Shown here piece after piece: positions 10,471-18,329 of a DNA stretch of 51,787 nt. The position numbers and the translations under genes are program-made. The notes below the pieces were generated by a model. It saw only the letters and a program-made list of their open reading frames with translations. It was not told where the DNA came from and did no database searches. Position 1 is the first letter of the stretch. Every line of letters starts with the position of its first letter. Location: contig JAGALK010000063.1 in assembly GCA_017625255.1 (NCBI GenBank), forward strand, positions 1 to 51,787, given 5' to 3'. Origin of the DNA: Lachnospiraceae bacterium. GTDB taxonomy: Bacteria > Bacillota > Clostridia > Lachnospirales > Lachnospiraceae.

Positions 10471-13368
10471 ATGGAAAATAACACCAACTCCCAAATAACT
10501 TCTAAAAAAAAATGTGCATGGAAAAATGATAAAATGCGAGTATTATTTTCCCAAATACTTTGTTCTTGTTTTTATCCAGACAAACCCCAAAAATCTCCTG
10601 CTGGAAATTTTGATCCCTTATTAACCCCTGCATGGAATTCACAAAATACGCTTTCCCAAAATGAATACCGACCATTTACAAATAAATTCCATATAAATAA
10701 ACTAAATGAAACAATTTTTACATATGATATAATCCGTGAATTTCTGGGAATGTGCAAATCATATTATGCCAATAAAGAGCCAAAAAACATATTATCTCAC
10801 GCTATAGAGGTTATTAAAAATTCTGATTTTTCTTCAGATTTAATTACCCCTAATCAACATTTAGATAACACACTTTTTTTTAATTGCGAAAAAATTAATC
10901 ACAAGGAGGGTTGTACTTTCGAATGTCTCCACTGCCCTGCAAAATGGCTTTATGAAAATTTATCATATCTAGAAGAACTCCAAAGACCAAAGGAACTTCC
11001 TCGTGAATATGTGTCTGAAAAAACCTCAAAAAAAGTAACAGCTATGTTTGATTCCATAAAAAACTCTGAAAAAATAGAAATATTAACCTTGGAACAAACA
11101 GAACGCTTATTTAATCGCTGCAAATCCTGTTTTCAAATTAATGCTGTAAGAGATTATAAATTAGCTTATACCAAATGGTTTACCGCGCATATTATGGTTC
11201 ATCCTTTATTTTATGATAATTATAAAATTCTTGATAATACTAATGAAACTGCCATCTACAAATTGCTTACAGATGCTTCTAGAATCATGAAAGAGCTTAG
11301 TCACTATAAGAAAAAAAAGTTTGATTATGAGTTACTTATTAGAATTGAATGTGAACGAATTATTGCTTATTTAACTGCCAAACATAATCACTACTTACCT
11401 TATGTCAAGCTTTATGATGATGAAAAATACTTAATTTCCCTCTCCAAGAGAAAAAGTTTAGCCGCAGAACAAAAGTTTGAACTCTATATACATCTATGGC
11501 TCTTGTCTATAGAGTCTAATTTTACAACCAATAAAGTCTATGAAAGCGAAATCGAAAATTTAATAACGGAACTATCTTCGACCGAAAATAGTAAAGTTAT
11601 TTACCTTAAATGTTTATATTATGTGTATAAATTTTTATATATAGCATATGAAAAAAAGGAAACTAAATTCTATACAGTACATTGTTTTTACAAAGCAAAA
11701 GAATCTTTAACCCAAATAAATACAACTGAATCTTTACGAAATGAATTTCAAGATTCCATTTTTATATTAACAAGAATATTTACAAATTCGCTGAACAAAA
11801 AAATCCAATCTAAAGTGTTAAATAATATATATGATGGCACTAGCAAGACTCCAGCTTCTATTAAACCTATGCCACCGCAACCACCTACTCAATATCATAG
11901 AATATTTACTAAAGAACTTGATCTAAAAAAATCTGGTATTTTAATGCATTATCACCGACTATGTCATACATGGTATGCAGAAAATCAAATAAATCGTTAT
12001 TTAAAAAAAGAAAATTGTGTTATATATGATTCATATAACTATCGGATACCCGTATCTATAAATCAAATATTAAACAACTTAACATTATCTTGGAATTTAT
12101 ATAAGTATTTTCCTTACATAGCAGTTAATTTTGAAAAAAATGAATATAAATTAATTTCTTTAAATTGCGATAAACTTATAGAAAACCCAGAAGATATACC
12201 TATGCAAAAACTTCTATTTCAATTTTTACATCTAAGAGATAATTATTATATACTTGCTAGAAACTATGATACAAAATTTTATTTAAACGAAAAATCAGGC
12301 AAGGAAATTTCTGCGACAGGTGTATATGGATTAATGGAAAAAAATGTCTTTAGTACAATTTATGTGACATCCCAAAACATATATAATGCAACTATTCTGC
12401 CAATATGCATATCCCAAAAACAATCAGATATGCTCAATAAATGTGCTCCTGATGGACTAAAAATCCATAATAACCATGTTCATTATAGTGAATCTTTTTT
12501 ACTTGATAAATATATTAAAACCAATAATATCAAACGATTATTAGAACTGGGATATCAATTTTCAAATGATTCTTCTTCATTATTATCAGAAAATGATTTG
12601 TATAAAATGATTCATTGTTACTATCAAGGAAAACCTATAGAATTTAATGTTATATATCCATCTGGGAAACAATTAAAAAAAATATATTCACTAACTGATA
12701 ATCACTATAGCGAAAAAGAAAATCTCAAAAAAGAATTAAAGATTTGGATAGAACGAAACTATCTGATTTATAATATTGAAAATAAATTAGTTTCCATCGA
12801 AGAGATACTAAACCTAGCAGACGATTACACACAATATTTTTATGCCCTAAATTATTACACCAAAGATGCCAGAGCTTTTTACATTACAAATTATTTAGTT
12901 TTTGACGAAATAGACGCTATAAATTCTACAATACTAATATACGGACTTCTACAGAAACCAATACGCTATAATTTTTTTGACACAGCTTCAAAATATAATT
13001 TTCAAATACGAATCAATGGCATTACAGGTTCTGTAGACGAAATGTTTGATACCTTAATAAATCAATCTGGCAACTGCGATATCTGTATTAATGTAGAAAA
13101 CATAGTATCCTTTAGACTGCCATTAATCATAAAAAATCCATATTCTGATCCAAAAAATATTGACTGGTTACTTATGTATTTTCCTAATATACACCAGCTA
13201 AACAGAATGGGATATTCATTTTCTCTGGATGGAAATACTGATTTAGACTATATTGAAAAAGCTTTTCTTGCTTCATCAGATAATCCGTTAAATTTAGATG
13301 TAATTCTTCCTGATGGGCAAAAATATCCTATAATTCCCTCTAAAGATTTATATCCATCCTTCTATTAG
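10471..13368 (+). CDS. 965-residue orphan protein with an internal duplication
   Basis: Not recognised. Soluble, very rich in Lys, Asn, Tyr and Ile, with much lower GC than the metabolic genes in this window, which suggests recent acquisition. A cysteine cluster, EGCTFECLHCPAKW at about 146-159, and a later NRCKSCF near 210 could form a zinc site. Residues 200-430 are helical and resemble a repeat solenoid. A PPQPP linker near 465 divides the protein. In the C-terminal half two related units of about 50 residues occur: LGYQFSND...PIEFNVIYPSGKQLKKI and MGYSFSLD...PLNLDVILPDGQKYPI. A weak AAAGGA precedes the ATG. The stop codon runs into a strong terminator. Function is unknown. Confidence 0.75.
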   Translation: MENNTNSQITSKKKCAWKNDKMRVLFSQILCSCFYPDKPQKSPAGNFDPLLTPAWNSQNTLSQNEYRPFTNKFHINKLNETIFTYDIIREFLGMCKSYYANKEPKNILSHAIEVIKNSDFSSDLITPNQHLDNTLFFNCEKINHKEGCTFECLHCPAKWLYENLSYLEELQRPKELPREYVSEKTSKKVTAMFDSIKNSEKIEILTLEQTERLFNRCKSCFQINAVRDYKLAYTKWFTAHIMVHPLFYDNYKILDNTNETAIYKLLTDASRIMKELSHYKKKKFDYELLIRIECERIIAYLTAKHNHYLPYVKLYDDEKYLISLSKRKSLAAEQKFELYIHLWLLSIESNFTTNKVYESEIENLITELSSTENSKVIYLKCLYYVYKFLYIAYEKKETKFYTVHCFYKAKESLTQINTTESLRNEFQDSIFILTRIFTNSLNKKIQSKVLNNIYDGTSKTPASIKPMPPQPPTQYHRIFTKELDLKKSGILMHYHRLCHTWYAENQINRYLKKENCVIYDSYNYRIPVSINQILNNLTLSWNLYKYFPYIAVNFEKNEYKLISLNCDKLIENPEDIPMQKLLFQFLHLRDNYYILARNYDTKFYLNEKSGKEISATGVYGLMEKNVFSTIYVTSQNIYNATILPICISQKQSDMLNKCAPDGLKIHNNHVHYSESFLLDKYIKTNNIKRLLELGYQFSNDSSSLLSENDLYKMIHCYYQGKPIEFNVIYPSGKQLKKIYSLTDNHYSEKENLKKELKIWIERNYLIYNIENKLVSIEEILNLADDYTQYFYALNYYTKDARAFYITNYLVFDEIDAINSTILIYGLLQKPIRYNFFDTASKYNFQIRINGITGSVDEMFDTLINQSGNCDICINVENIVSFRLPLIIKNPYSDPKNIDWLLMYFPNIHQLNRMGYSFSLDGNTDLDYIEKAFLASSDNPLNLDVILPDGQKYPIIPSKDLYPSFY

Positions 13369-13410
13369 AGGGTATCCCAAAAGTCAGTTCATGACTTTTG
13401 GGATACCCTC
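13368..13410. terminator. Strong terminator between the 965-aa gene and the RiPP operon
   Basis: A perfect 19-bp stem (13368-13386 / 13392-13410) with a 5-nt loop starts on the last base of the rightward gene's TAG. It lies between convergent transcription units and can stop both. Confidence 0.9.
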
Positions 13411-13433
13411 ATTTTAAAAAATCGTCTTTTCAC

Positions 13434-14477
13434 TTATATATAAATATCCCCTTCCACATAATTTATATAAGAATGATTTCTATCCATCTCATCAAAACCC
13501 TCTATAAACTCCAACACCTTAGGATCATTCCAAGATTCATAAATTTTCTTTATCCAAATTTCAGCAAAGTCCTCTTTCAAAATATTTCCCACGACAAATG
13601 GTGCCATACCATCTATTCTGATATCACCATTAGGTCGGATAATTGCCCCAGAATTCGGTGATTTATAATGTCTCACCAACCCCTCTTTGACACTATGGGA
13701 AGTATTCACACACATTCGTCCATCATATTTGGCCATATTCTCTTTAACCTTATTCGCAAGCATTTCTCTCTGCTCATTTGATAATAATAATTCCTGATTA
13801 AGTGCAGCTCTTCCACTAAGACAAAGTTCTCCAACCATAATACTTGTAGCTCCAAGAGAATACGCCAATGTACACATATCATCAATATTATGAATATTAT
13901 ACGGTGTAACGCAATGTGCTATTTTCAAAGGAATCCCACTACTAGAAACAGCAAATGCTCCATCAACCGCCTTTTTCCAGCTTCCACTTCTTTGTCGGAA
14001 AGAATCGTGATATTCTGGAGTAGAGCCATCAATAGAAACTTGAATTTTGTGATAACGATATTTTTTTAATTTCTTTACTATCTCTTTCGTCAAAAGATAT
14101 CCATTCGTAATCAAAAAGAAAATTGTGTCATCCTCATGTAAAATATCCATAATTTGAAACAAATCATCGCCTAATAATAACGGTTCTCCACCAGACAAAA
14201 TACACTCAAATATTCCTCCATGTTCCACAAGATACTCTGCAAAAGCAATCCATTTTTTTGGAGTTATTGCATCTGATATGTTATGAATTCCTGAATTGTT
14301 ATAACAATGTTTGCAGGCTAAATTGCAATGAGATGTTAATTCAAATTGTAACGCTGCAATTGGAAATCCATGCGAACTAGAATAAAATCCTTCTTTTTTT
14401 AAGGCTTGATTGATTCCTTTTTCATTTTGTAAATCTGTATTATTTAGTATTTTCCAACATTTTGATTGTTCTTTCAT
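13434..14477 (-). CDS. Radical SAM protein with a degenerate SPASM-like C terminus
   Basis: A 347-residue radical SAM enzyme, the second maturase-like gene of the RiPP operon. The 4Fe-4S motif is C51, C55, C58 in SHCNLACKHCYNNSG, followed by the SAM-binding CILSGGEPLLL and a TIM-barrel strand KIQVSIDGSTPEYHD. The C-terminal region keeps the SPASM-like fold signature (GAIIRPNGDIRIDG, then VVGNILKEDFAEIW) but lacks the cysteines that normally bind the auxiliary clusters. Start ATG 14477 has GAGGTG 6-7 nt upstream; the frame extends to a TTG at 14489. It begins 23 bp after the SPASM gene. It may modify the same peptide in a second step or act as a partner subunit. Confidence 0.85.
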   Translation of the reverse strand: MKEQSKCWKILNNTDLQNEKGINQALKKEGFYSSSHGFPIAALQFELTSHCNLACKHCYNNSGIHNISDAITPKKWIAFAEYLVEHGGIFECILSGGEPLLLGDDLFQIMDILHEDDTIFFLITNGYLLTKEIVKKLKKYRYHKIQVSIDGSTPEYHDSFRQRSGSWKKAVDGAFAVSSSGIPLKIAHCVTPYNIHNIDDMCTLAYSLGATSIMVGELCLSGRAALNQELLLSNEQREMLANKVKENMAKYDGRMCVNTSHSVKEGLVRHYKSPNSGAIIRPNGDIRIDGMAPFVVGNILKEDFAEIWIKKIYESWNDPKVLEFIEGFDEMDRNHSYINYVEGDIYI

Positions 14478-14500
14478 TTGACACCTCAAAAACTATATTT

Positions 14501-15733
14501 CTAATTTTCCCATTGGTTTTTAAGATTTATAATAAATTCATCCACATCTTCCCACACTCCTAGCTGTGGATTGTAAGTACAATACCATGGTTTTTCCAAA
14601 ATATCTCCTGATAACGAATTGGGTCTGCAATCATAGCAAGCATATCTAAATTCACAATCGCTGCATTCCTTGATTTTATCTTTATTTAAGTTTTGAATAG
14701 AATCCTTTAAAACGATTTCTTTATTATCACTTATCTCACAATGCATAACTCTTCGCTCCATCACGCAAGGATAAACCTTCATATCGGCAGAAATATATAT
14801 TTTATTTTTAAAACAGTTATGACCCGAAACCAAAGAACAGCAAAAATCTCTTTGAATAGGCTTCTGAAAAGTCTGCTTTGTAATCAGCTTTTTTCGAATT
14901 AATTCATCTGATAGTAAAGAAAAATCTGCCCTACCAGACACTCTTACAATATCTTTTTCACTGCTTAATTCATATAAATTTGTATTTTTTTCTCCCAAGT
15001 CAACATCTTTCATCAACACATTACAAACTCTGTATGTTATATTTCGTTTTTTTAATTCCTCTATTGTTTGATTGGTCCTTATCCATGAACCCTTCATTTT
15101 TGTAACTTTATCATGTTCATTTTCGTTATATGAATAAACAGATAATGCTATATGAATATCGTTTTCTGCCAAATAATCAAACCAATCTTCAGAAAATAAT
15201 GTCCCATTTGTAAATATTTCAATAAATGAAAATTTCCCAACTGTATACGCAAGCATGTCCTTAAGAAGATTTTTCTCAAATAACGGTTCTCCACCAATAA
15301 GTTGTATTTTTTTCACATTCATTTTTACAAGGTCATTAATTACCTTTTTATAATTATCTAATGACATAACCTTGTCACACCGTACATCTGATTCGTTATA
15401 ACAGTGCAAACATCTTAAATTACATCTATTTGTAATTTCAATCCATGCAAATATACATCCATCATCATATTTTTTTATATCGTCAATTTTCTTTGGCAAT
15501 ACTGACTCTGCTAAAATGAATAGTCCTATTCTGATAAATTCATCCAATATATTTTTTAAATTTTTATCCCCTATATGTATATCAATTCCTTTTGTATTAG
15601 CCTGTTCAATTTTCTCTGCTAAAGCATTATTTACGCTATACAATTTAGAGTTATTCAAATCATATATACAGCTTCTCGCTTTTCCTTTAACTAAATACAC
15701 ATTTTCATTCAATGTATACAACATCTTTATCAC
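14501..15733 (-). CDS. Radical SAM/SPASM peptide maturase
   Basis: A 410-residue enzyme. Residues 1-80 look like a PqqD-type RiPP recognition element (YLVKGKARSCIYDLNN, then LKNILDEFIRIG), which would bind the precursor leader. The radical SAM domain carries C104, C108, C111 in NRCNLRCLHCYNESD and the SAM-binding QLIGGEPLFEK. The C terminus has a full SPASM-type set: HNCFKN, VYPCVMERR, MHCE, ECSDCEFRYACYDC and WYCTYNPQLGVW. This architecture matches maturases of Cys-containing peptides (sactipeptide or ranthipeptide type; CcpM-like by recollection). The start is GTG 15733 with AGGA 7 nt before it. It lies after the precursor gene and an intervening hairpin. Confidence 0.9.
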   Translation of the reverse strand: MIKMLYTLNENVYLVKGKARSCIYDLNNSKLYSVNNALAEKIEQANTKGIDIHIGDKNLKNILDEFIRIGLFILAESVLPKKIDDIKKYDDGCIFAWIEITNRCNLRCLHCYNESDVRCDKVMSLDNYKKVINDLVKMNVKKIQLIGGEPLFEKNLLKDMLAYTVGKFSFIEIFTNGTLFSEDWFDYLAENDIHIALSVYSYNENEHDKVTKMKGSWIRTNQTIEELKKRNITYRVCNVLMKDVDLGEKNTNLYELSSEKDIVRVSGRADFSLLSDELIRKKLITKQTFQKPIQRDFCCSLVSGHNCFKNKIYISADMKVYPCVMERRVMHCEISDNKEIVLKDSIQNLNKDKIKECSDCEFRYACYDCRPNSLSGDILEKPWYCTYNPQLGVWEDVDEFIINLKNQWEN

Positions 15734-15754
15734 TTTTCTTTCCTAATATTTAAA

Positions 15755-15811
15755 CACAAAAATAGCACATTGTCTTATCTATCTGCCTAAAACAATGCGC
15801 TCATTTTTGTG
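15755..15811 (-). terminator. Attenuator-like hairpin between precursor and maturase genes
   Basis: Arms 15755-15773 and 15792-15811 pair over about 18 bp with one mismatch and one bulge. On the minus strand the 3' arm ends CTATTTTTGTGTTT, giving a weak T-tract. A leaky terminator here would keep precursor mRNA in excess over maturase mRNA, a common RiPP operon arrangement. Confidence 0.65.
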
Positions 15812-15855
15812 CCACTTAACCAACGCAATTTTATTAAATCGCAACCAATTTATGA

Positions 15856-15957
15856 CTAGCCTTCTGCTACTGGATAGCATTCACCAAAAAATGGAGAACA
15901 TTCCTCTGTTGTAACAGATGTATTCTCATTTGTAGTTAAACATTCAAATTCAAACAT
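15856..15957 (-). CDS. Putative RiPP precursor peptide, 33 residues, three cysteines
   Basis: The ORF runs from ATG 15957 to TAG 15856, and AAAGGAGGGG sits at ideal distance. The peptide begins MFEFECLTTNENTSVTTEE and ends CSPFFGECYPVAEG; every cysteine follows a glutamate. The last 14 residues look like a core with C-x6-C and two aromatic positions, and the acidic N-terminal part looks like a leader. No other gene separates it from the radical SAM/SPASM gene. Radical SAM maturases with this SPASM type usually install thioether bonds from Cys sulfur to carbons of partner residues. Its promoter is near-consensus. That it is the substrate is inferred from position, size and composition. Confidence 0.82.
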   Translation of the reverse strand: MFEFECLTTNENTSVTTEECSPFFGECYPVAEG

Positions 15958-16007
15958 ATAACACCCCTCCTTTAGAAATTCATATACTCATTAACTTTTA
16001 TATTTCC

Positions 16008-16036
16008 ATTTTAAACCATTTCAGTTTCTTTTTCAA
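16008..16036 (-). promoter_or_regulatory. Promoter of the RiPP precursor operon
   Basis: Reading leftward, TTGAAA (16031-16036), a 17-nt spacer and TAAAAT (16008-16013). The expected start near 16001 leaves a leader of about 44 nt before the precursor ATG. Confidence 0.7.
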
Positions 16037-16074
16037 CCCCATTGCAGCTTTATATTGAATACAAAATCACATAT

Positions 16075-17355
16075 CTAAAAATTCTCATACTCCACATTCT
16101 CATCAAAGCATCTCTCACTTACTTCCACACCCACATATTCTGCATATCTTTTTATCCAATCTTGCACTTTTTCATTTGGAATTTTATTGCATTTTGCATA
16201 TGCTTGTACAATTTTGCCTTGATAAATTTCCATTGTAACAAATGAATCTTTTTCGTTCCCAACCTGTCTTAAAAATAAAATATCTGTAATATTATCTGTA
16301 AAACTCTCCAGATACTCCATAAGACAATTTTTTTGTATTATGGCCTCTAGTATAAACTCTTTTGTATTCTTCGGGAAATGTACACTATATTGGTAATCTT
16401 TCCATTCATATCTAGGATTTCTTTTTTTATTTGAATCTTCTATTTTCTTATCCCAGCTTGCTTTGTTTTTTATCAAATAATTATATATTTGACGAACAAA
16501 GAGATCATCTTTGCTGTTTAATTCCTTTTCAGTAATAAATTCTTTGAGCGTATTTCTTACACACTCTTTCTGATGTATAAAAATCTTATAATTCTGATAT
16601 TGTGCATCTATCCAGAAATCGGACATTTTTTTGTAATGTATACGGAACTTCTCAGCAATTTCATTCAATGCATACTCTTCTTCTATAAGTTCATTCAGAT
16701 ACTTACACAAAAATGCATTAAATGTATTTTCAAACATCCACGCATATGTATTTTGCAGCTTAAGCAGTATATCTCGTTTCCAGTTTTCTTCCAATAATTC
16801 TATTCCTTCAGGTATATTGACTGCCCTCAACAGTCGCATATTTAACCCTGAAAAAATCTCTGCCGGTGAATTTCCTATCATATTATATTCATCGATTTTT
16901 TCTATTTTTGCTGCTATTTCATCCAAGCCGGATTTGTATAAAATTTCCTTTACAGTTCCTCTTTGCTGACAGTGATGAATATGATCCATTAAGCGTAAGG
17001 GTTTATTTGTATACTTTTTTAAATGCCATTGGGGATATTGCTCCGCGAATCGCTCGTATATAGTCAATAAATGATATCCGCTATATGCCATATTTTCATT
17101 TTGCACCAGTTTACAAAATAATTCTTCCTCTTCATCACTCCAATAGTAATCCGGTGCAACAATAAACCTATAAAAAACCTCTTCTGTACTCGTCTTTCGA
17201 ATTACAACCTCTATATACTTTTTTCTTTCTAATAAAATGCAGATATCCTGATATGCAGCATGACGAATATAATGACATTCGTGTTCAATTCTGCTCATAT
17301 CCATACTCTCTGGTTCCCATGTATTTTGCTTTACAGTTCTCATAAAATGAATCAT
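16075..17355 (-). CDS. PcfJ-like protein
   Basis: A 426-residue soluble protein. The C-terminal part has the PcfJ family pattern: QKNCLMEYLESF, then DILFLRQVG, SFVTMEIYQGKIVQAYAKCN and a terminal helix. PcfJ was named from the conjugative plasmid pCF10, but homologues are widespread on chromosomes and mobile elements and no biochemical role is established. The N-terminal 300 residues are helical without a recognised domain. ATG 17355 follows AAGGAAGTGAG. A separate promoter lies at 17420-17448, so it need not be cotranscribed with the precursor gene 117 bp downstream. A role in the RiPP locus is possible but unsupported. Confidence 0.75.
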   Translation of the reverse strand: MIHFMRTVKQNTWEPESMDMSRIEHECHYIRHAAYQDICILLERKKYIEVVIRKTSTEEVFYRFIVAPDYYWSDEEEELFCKLVQNENMAYSGYHLLTIYERFAEQYPQWHLKKYTNKPLRLMDHIHHCQQRGTVKEILYKSGLDEIAAKIEKIDEYNMIGNSPAEIFSGLNMRLLRAVNIPEGIELLEENWKRDILLKLQNTYAWMFENTFNAFLCKYLNELIEEEYALNEIAEKFRIHYKKMSDFWIDAQYQNYKIFIHQKECVRNTLKEFITEKELNSKDDLFVRQIYNYLIKNKASWDKKIEDSNKKRNPRYEWKDYQYSVHFPKNTKEFILEAIIQKNCLMEYLESFTDNITDILFLRQVGNEKDSFVTMEIYQGKIVQAYAKCNKIPNEKVQDWIKRYAEYVGVEVSERCFDENVEYENF

Positions 17356-17419
17356 ATACTCACTTCCTTAGCTATCTTTCCCAATAAAAATATTCACATT
17401 TACACAATATTCTTTCTCC

Positions 17420-17448
17420 ATTATACTGTGTTTGCATTTCTATGTATA
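17420..17448 (-). promoter_or_regulatory. Promoter of the PcfJ-like gene, within a repeated leader
   Basis: TATACA (17443-17448), a 17-nt spacer and a perfect TATAAT (17420-17425) on the minus strand. The 38 nt starting at 17448 match the promoter region of the MNT gene (from 24906 leftward) at about 30 positions, so this is a shared promoter module rather than a chance promoter. Confidence 0.65.
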
Positions 17449-17521
17449 TTAAATGTTTTTATCACCTCCTTCTTCGCTGATAAGACAAACTTTTATACAG
17501 CATTCATATTCGTATGCTCTA

Positions 17522-17731
17522 CTACATTTGCTTTCTATCAATTTCGCTGCCAATTTTATTTCCAGTCAAACCAATTAGCAGTCCTCCGATAATTGCACAT
17601 GGAATTGTTCCTGCAATAGCTCCCACTGGGCCACCGATTGCAATTCCAATATGACTGCCAATTTTTGCTCCTGCTACTACTCCACCTAGTGTACCTGTTC
17701 CTGATCCAATAGCTTCTCCTGTTCTTTTCAT
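17522..17731 (-). CDS. 69-residue glycine-zipper membrane miniprotein
   Basis: A small hydrophobic protein with regular glycine spacing (GTLGGVVAGAKIG, then AIGGPVGAIAG, then AIIGGLLIGLTGNK) predicted to form two membrane-inserting helices, flanked by a charged start (MKRTGEA) and end (SEIDRKQM). GGAGGG lies about 10 nt before the ATG. It ends with two in-frame TAG codons. Such glycine-zipper peptides include bacteriocin-like and pore-forming peptides, but there is no recognisable double-glycine leader or Sec signal, so secretion is doubtful. It is the first gene of the leftward series leading to the PcfJ-like and RiPP genes. Confidence 0.65.
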   Translation of the reverse strand: MKRTGEAIGSGTGTLGGVVAGAKIGSHIGIAIGGPVGAIAGTIPCAIIGGLLIGLTGNKIGSEIDRKQM

Positions 17732-17824
17732 AATAAAATGCCCTCCTTTTTTTGTGTATTGTTCTTTACAAACTTATCATATCTTATCCGTTTGATTTTG
17801 TAACTCGCTAGCAGCGGACAACTA

Positions 17825-17853
17825 CTGACAACCTACTTTTTATATGCTATACT
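17825..17853 (+). promoter_or_regulatory. Extended -10 promoter of the HTH-kinase-TPR operon
   Basis: CTGACA (17825-17830), a 17-nt spacer ending TGC and TATACT (17848-17853). Transcription would start near 17860, directly ahead of the AAGGGGG ribosome binding site of the HTH gene. Confidence 0.7.
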
Positions 17854-17875
17854 ACCAAAGAAGGGGGCTGATACT

Positions 17876-18325
17876 ATGGGAGAAATTACAGAGTTAAATA
17901 CAAAAAAGCTTTATGAGACAAACGATTTTTCCGAATTGGATTTAAGCGGATTTATTGATAAAAAGCAATTTTCTGAATACTTTAAACAGTTAATCGAGGA
18001 TAAACAAAAAGAAAATCCTCTTCTTACCAAAAGCTATATTCTTGGTAACTGTAAAATCGGTAGTTCCTATTTCTATGAATTACTCAACACTGAAAGAATA
18101 TCTAATAAAAATCCTACTAAGTATTTACTCGTAGAAATTTGTATTGTAATAGGTGCCTCTATAGCTGAAACAAACACTCTCCTAAAATATGCCGGAGTAG
18201 GTCAGCTATATGCTCGCAAAGAAGAGGATTTCATTATTATGTGGGGATTGGCACATCATATTTCATATGAAGATATCTTAGAGAAATTATGTGATAGTGG
18301 ATATAGCAATTTATTTGGTGATTAA
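17876..18325 (+). CDS. HTH regulator of the kinase-associated type
   Basis: A 149-residue protein. The second half matches a Cro/C1-like helix-turn-helix layout seen in many Clostridia: SYILGNCKIGSSYFYELLN, then EICIVIGASIAETNTLLKYA, then GVGQLYARKEEDFIIMWGL. In that family the motif LKYAG-PLYAR-RD is conserved and the gene usually lies next to a Ser/Thr kinase, as here. The N-terminal 45 residues are acidic and probably disordered. AAGGGGG precedes ATG 17876. The stop at 18325 is 4 nt before the kinase ATG, indicating one operon and likely coupling. Confidence 0.75.
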   Translation: MGEITELNTKKLYETNDFSELDLSGFIDKKQFSEYFKQLIEDKQKENPLLTKSYILGNCKIGSSYFYELLNTERISNKNPTKYLLVEICIVIGASIAETNTLLKYAGVGQLYARKEEDFIIMWGLAHHISYEDILEKLCDSGYSNLFGD

Positions 18326-18329
18326 TAAA

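Noticed and set aside
10912..10935. CxxxCxxC pattern (C148, C152, C155) in the 965-residue protein, resembling a radical SAM motif.
   Set aside because: The surroundings lack the preceding beta strand and the GGE and later barrel motifs of radical SAM enzymes. Nearby cysteines (NCEK, RCKSC) fit a zinc site better.
17461..17472. Perfect AGGAGGTGAT on the minus strand.
   Set aside because: No start codon lies at a usable distance; the nearest ATG is about 24 nt away, and its 21-codon frame shows no features.
17449..17541. Leftward 30-codon frame with four cysteines (KCSRAYEYECCIKVCLISEE) after the glycine-zipper gene; considered as a second RiPP precursor.
   Set aside because: It has only a TTG start without a ribosome binding site, overlaps the glycine-zipper gene, and its end lies in the repeated promoter module.
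17522..17731. Glycine-zipper miniprotein as a class II bacteriocin.
   Set aside because: No double-glycine leader consensus or Sec signal, and no immunity or ABC transporter gene nearby; kept only as a glycine-zipper protein.
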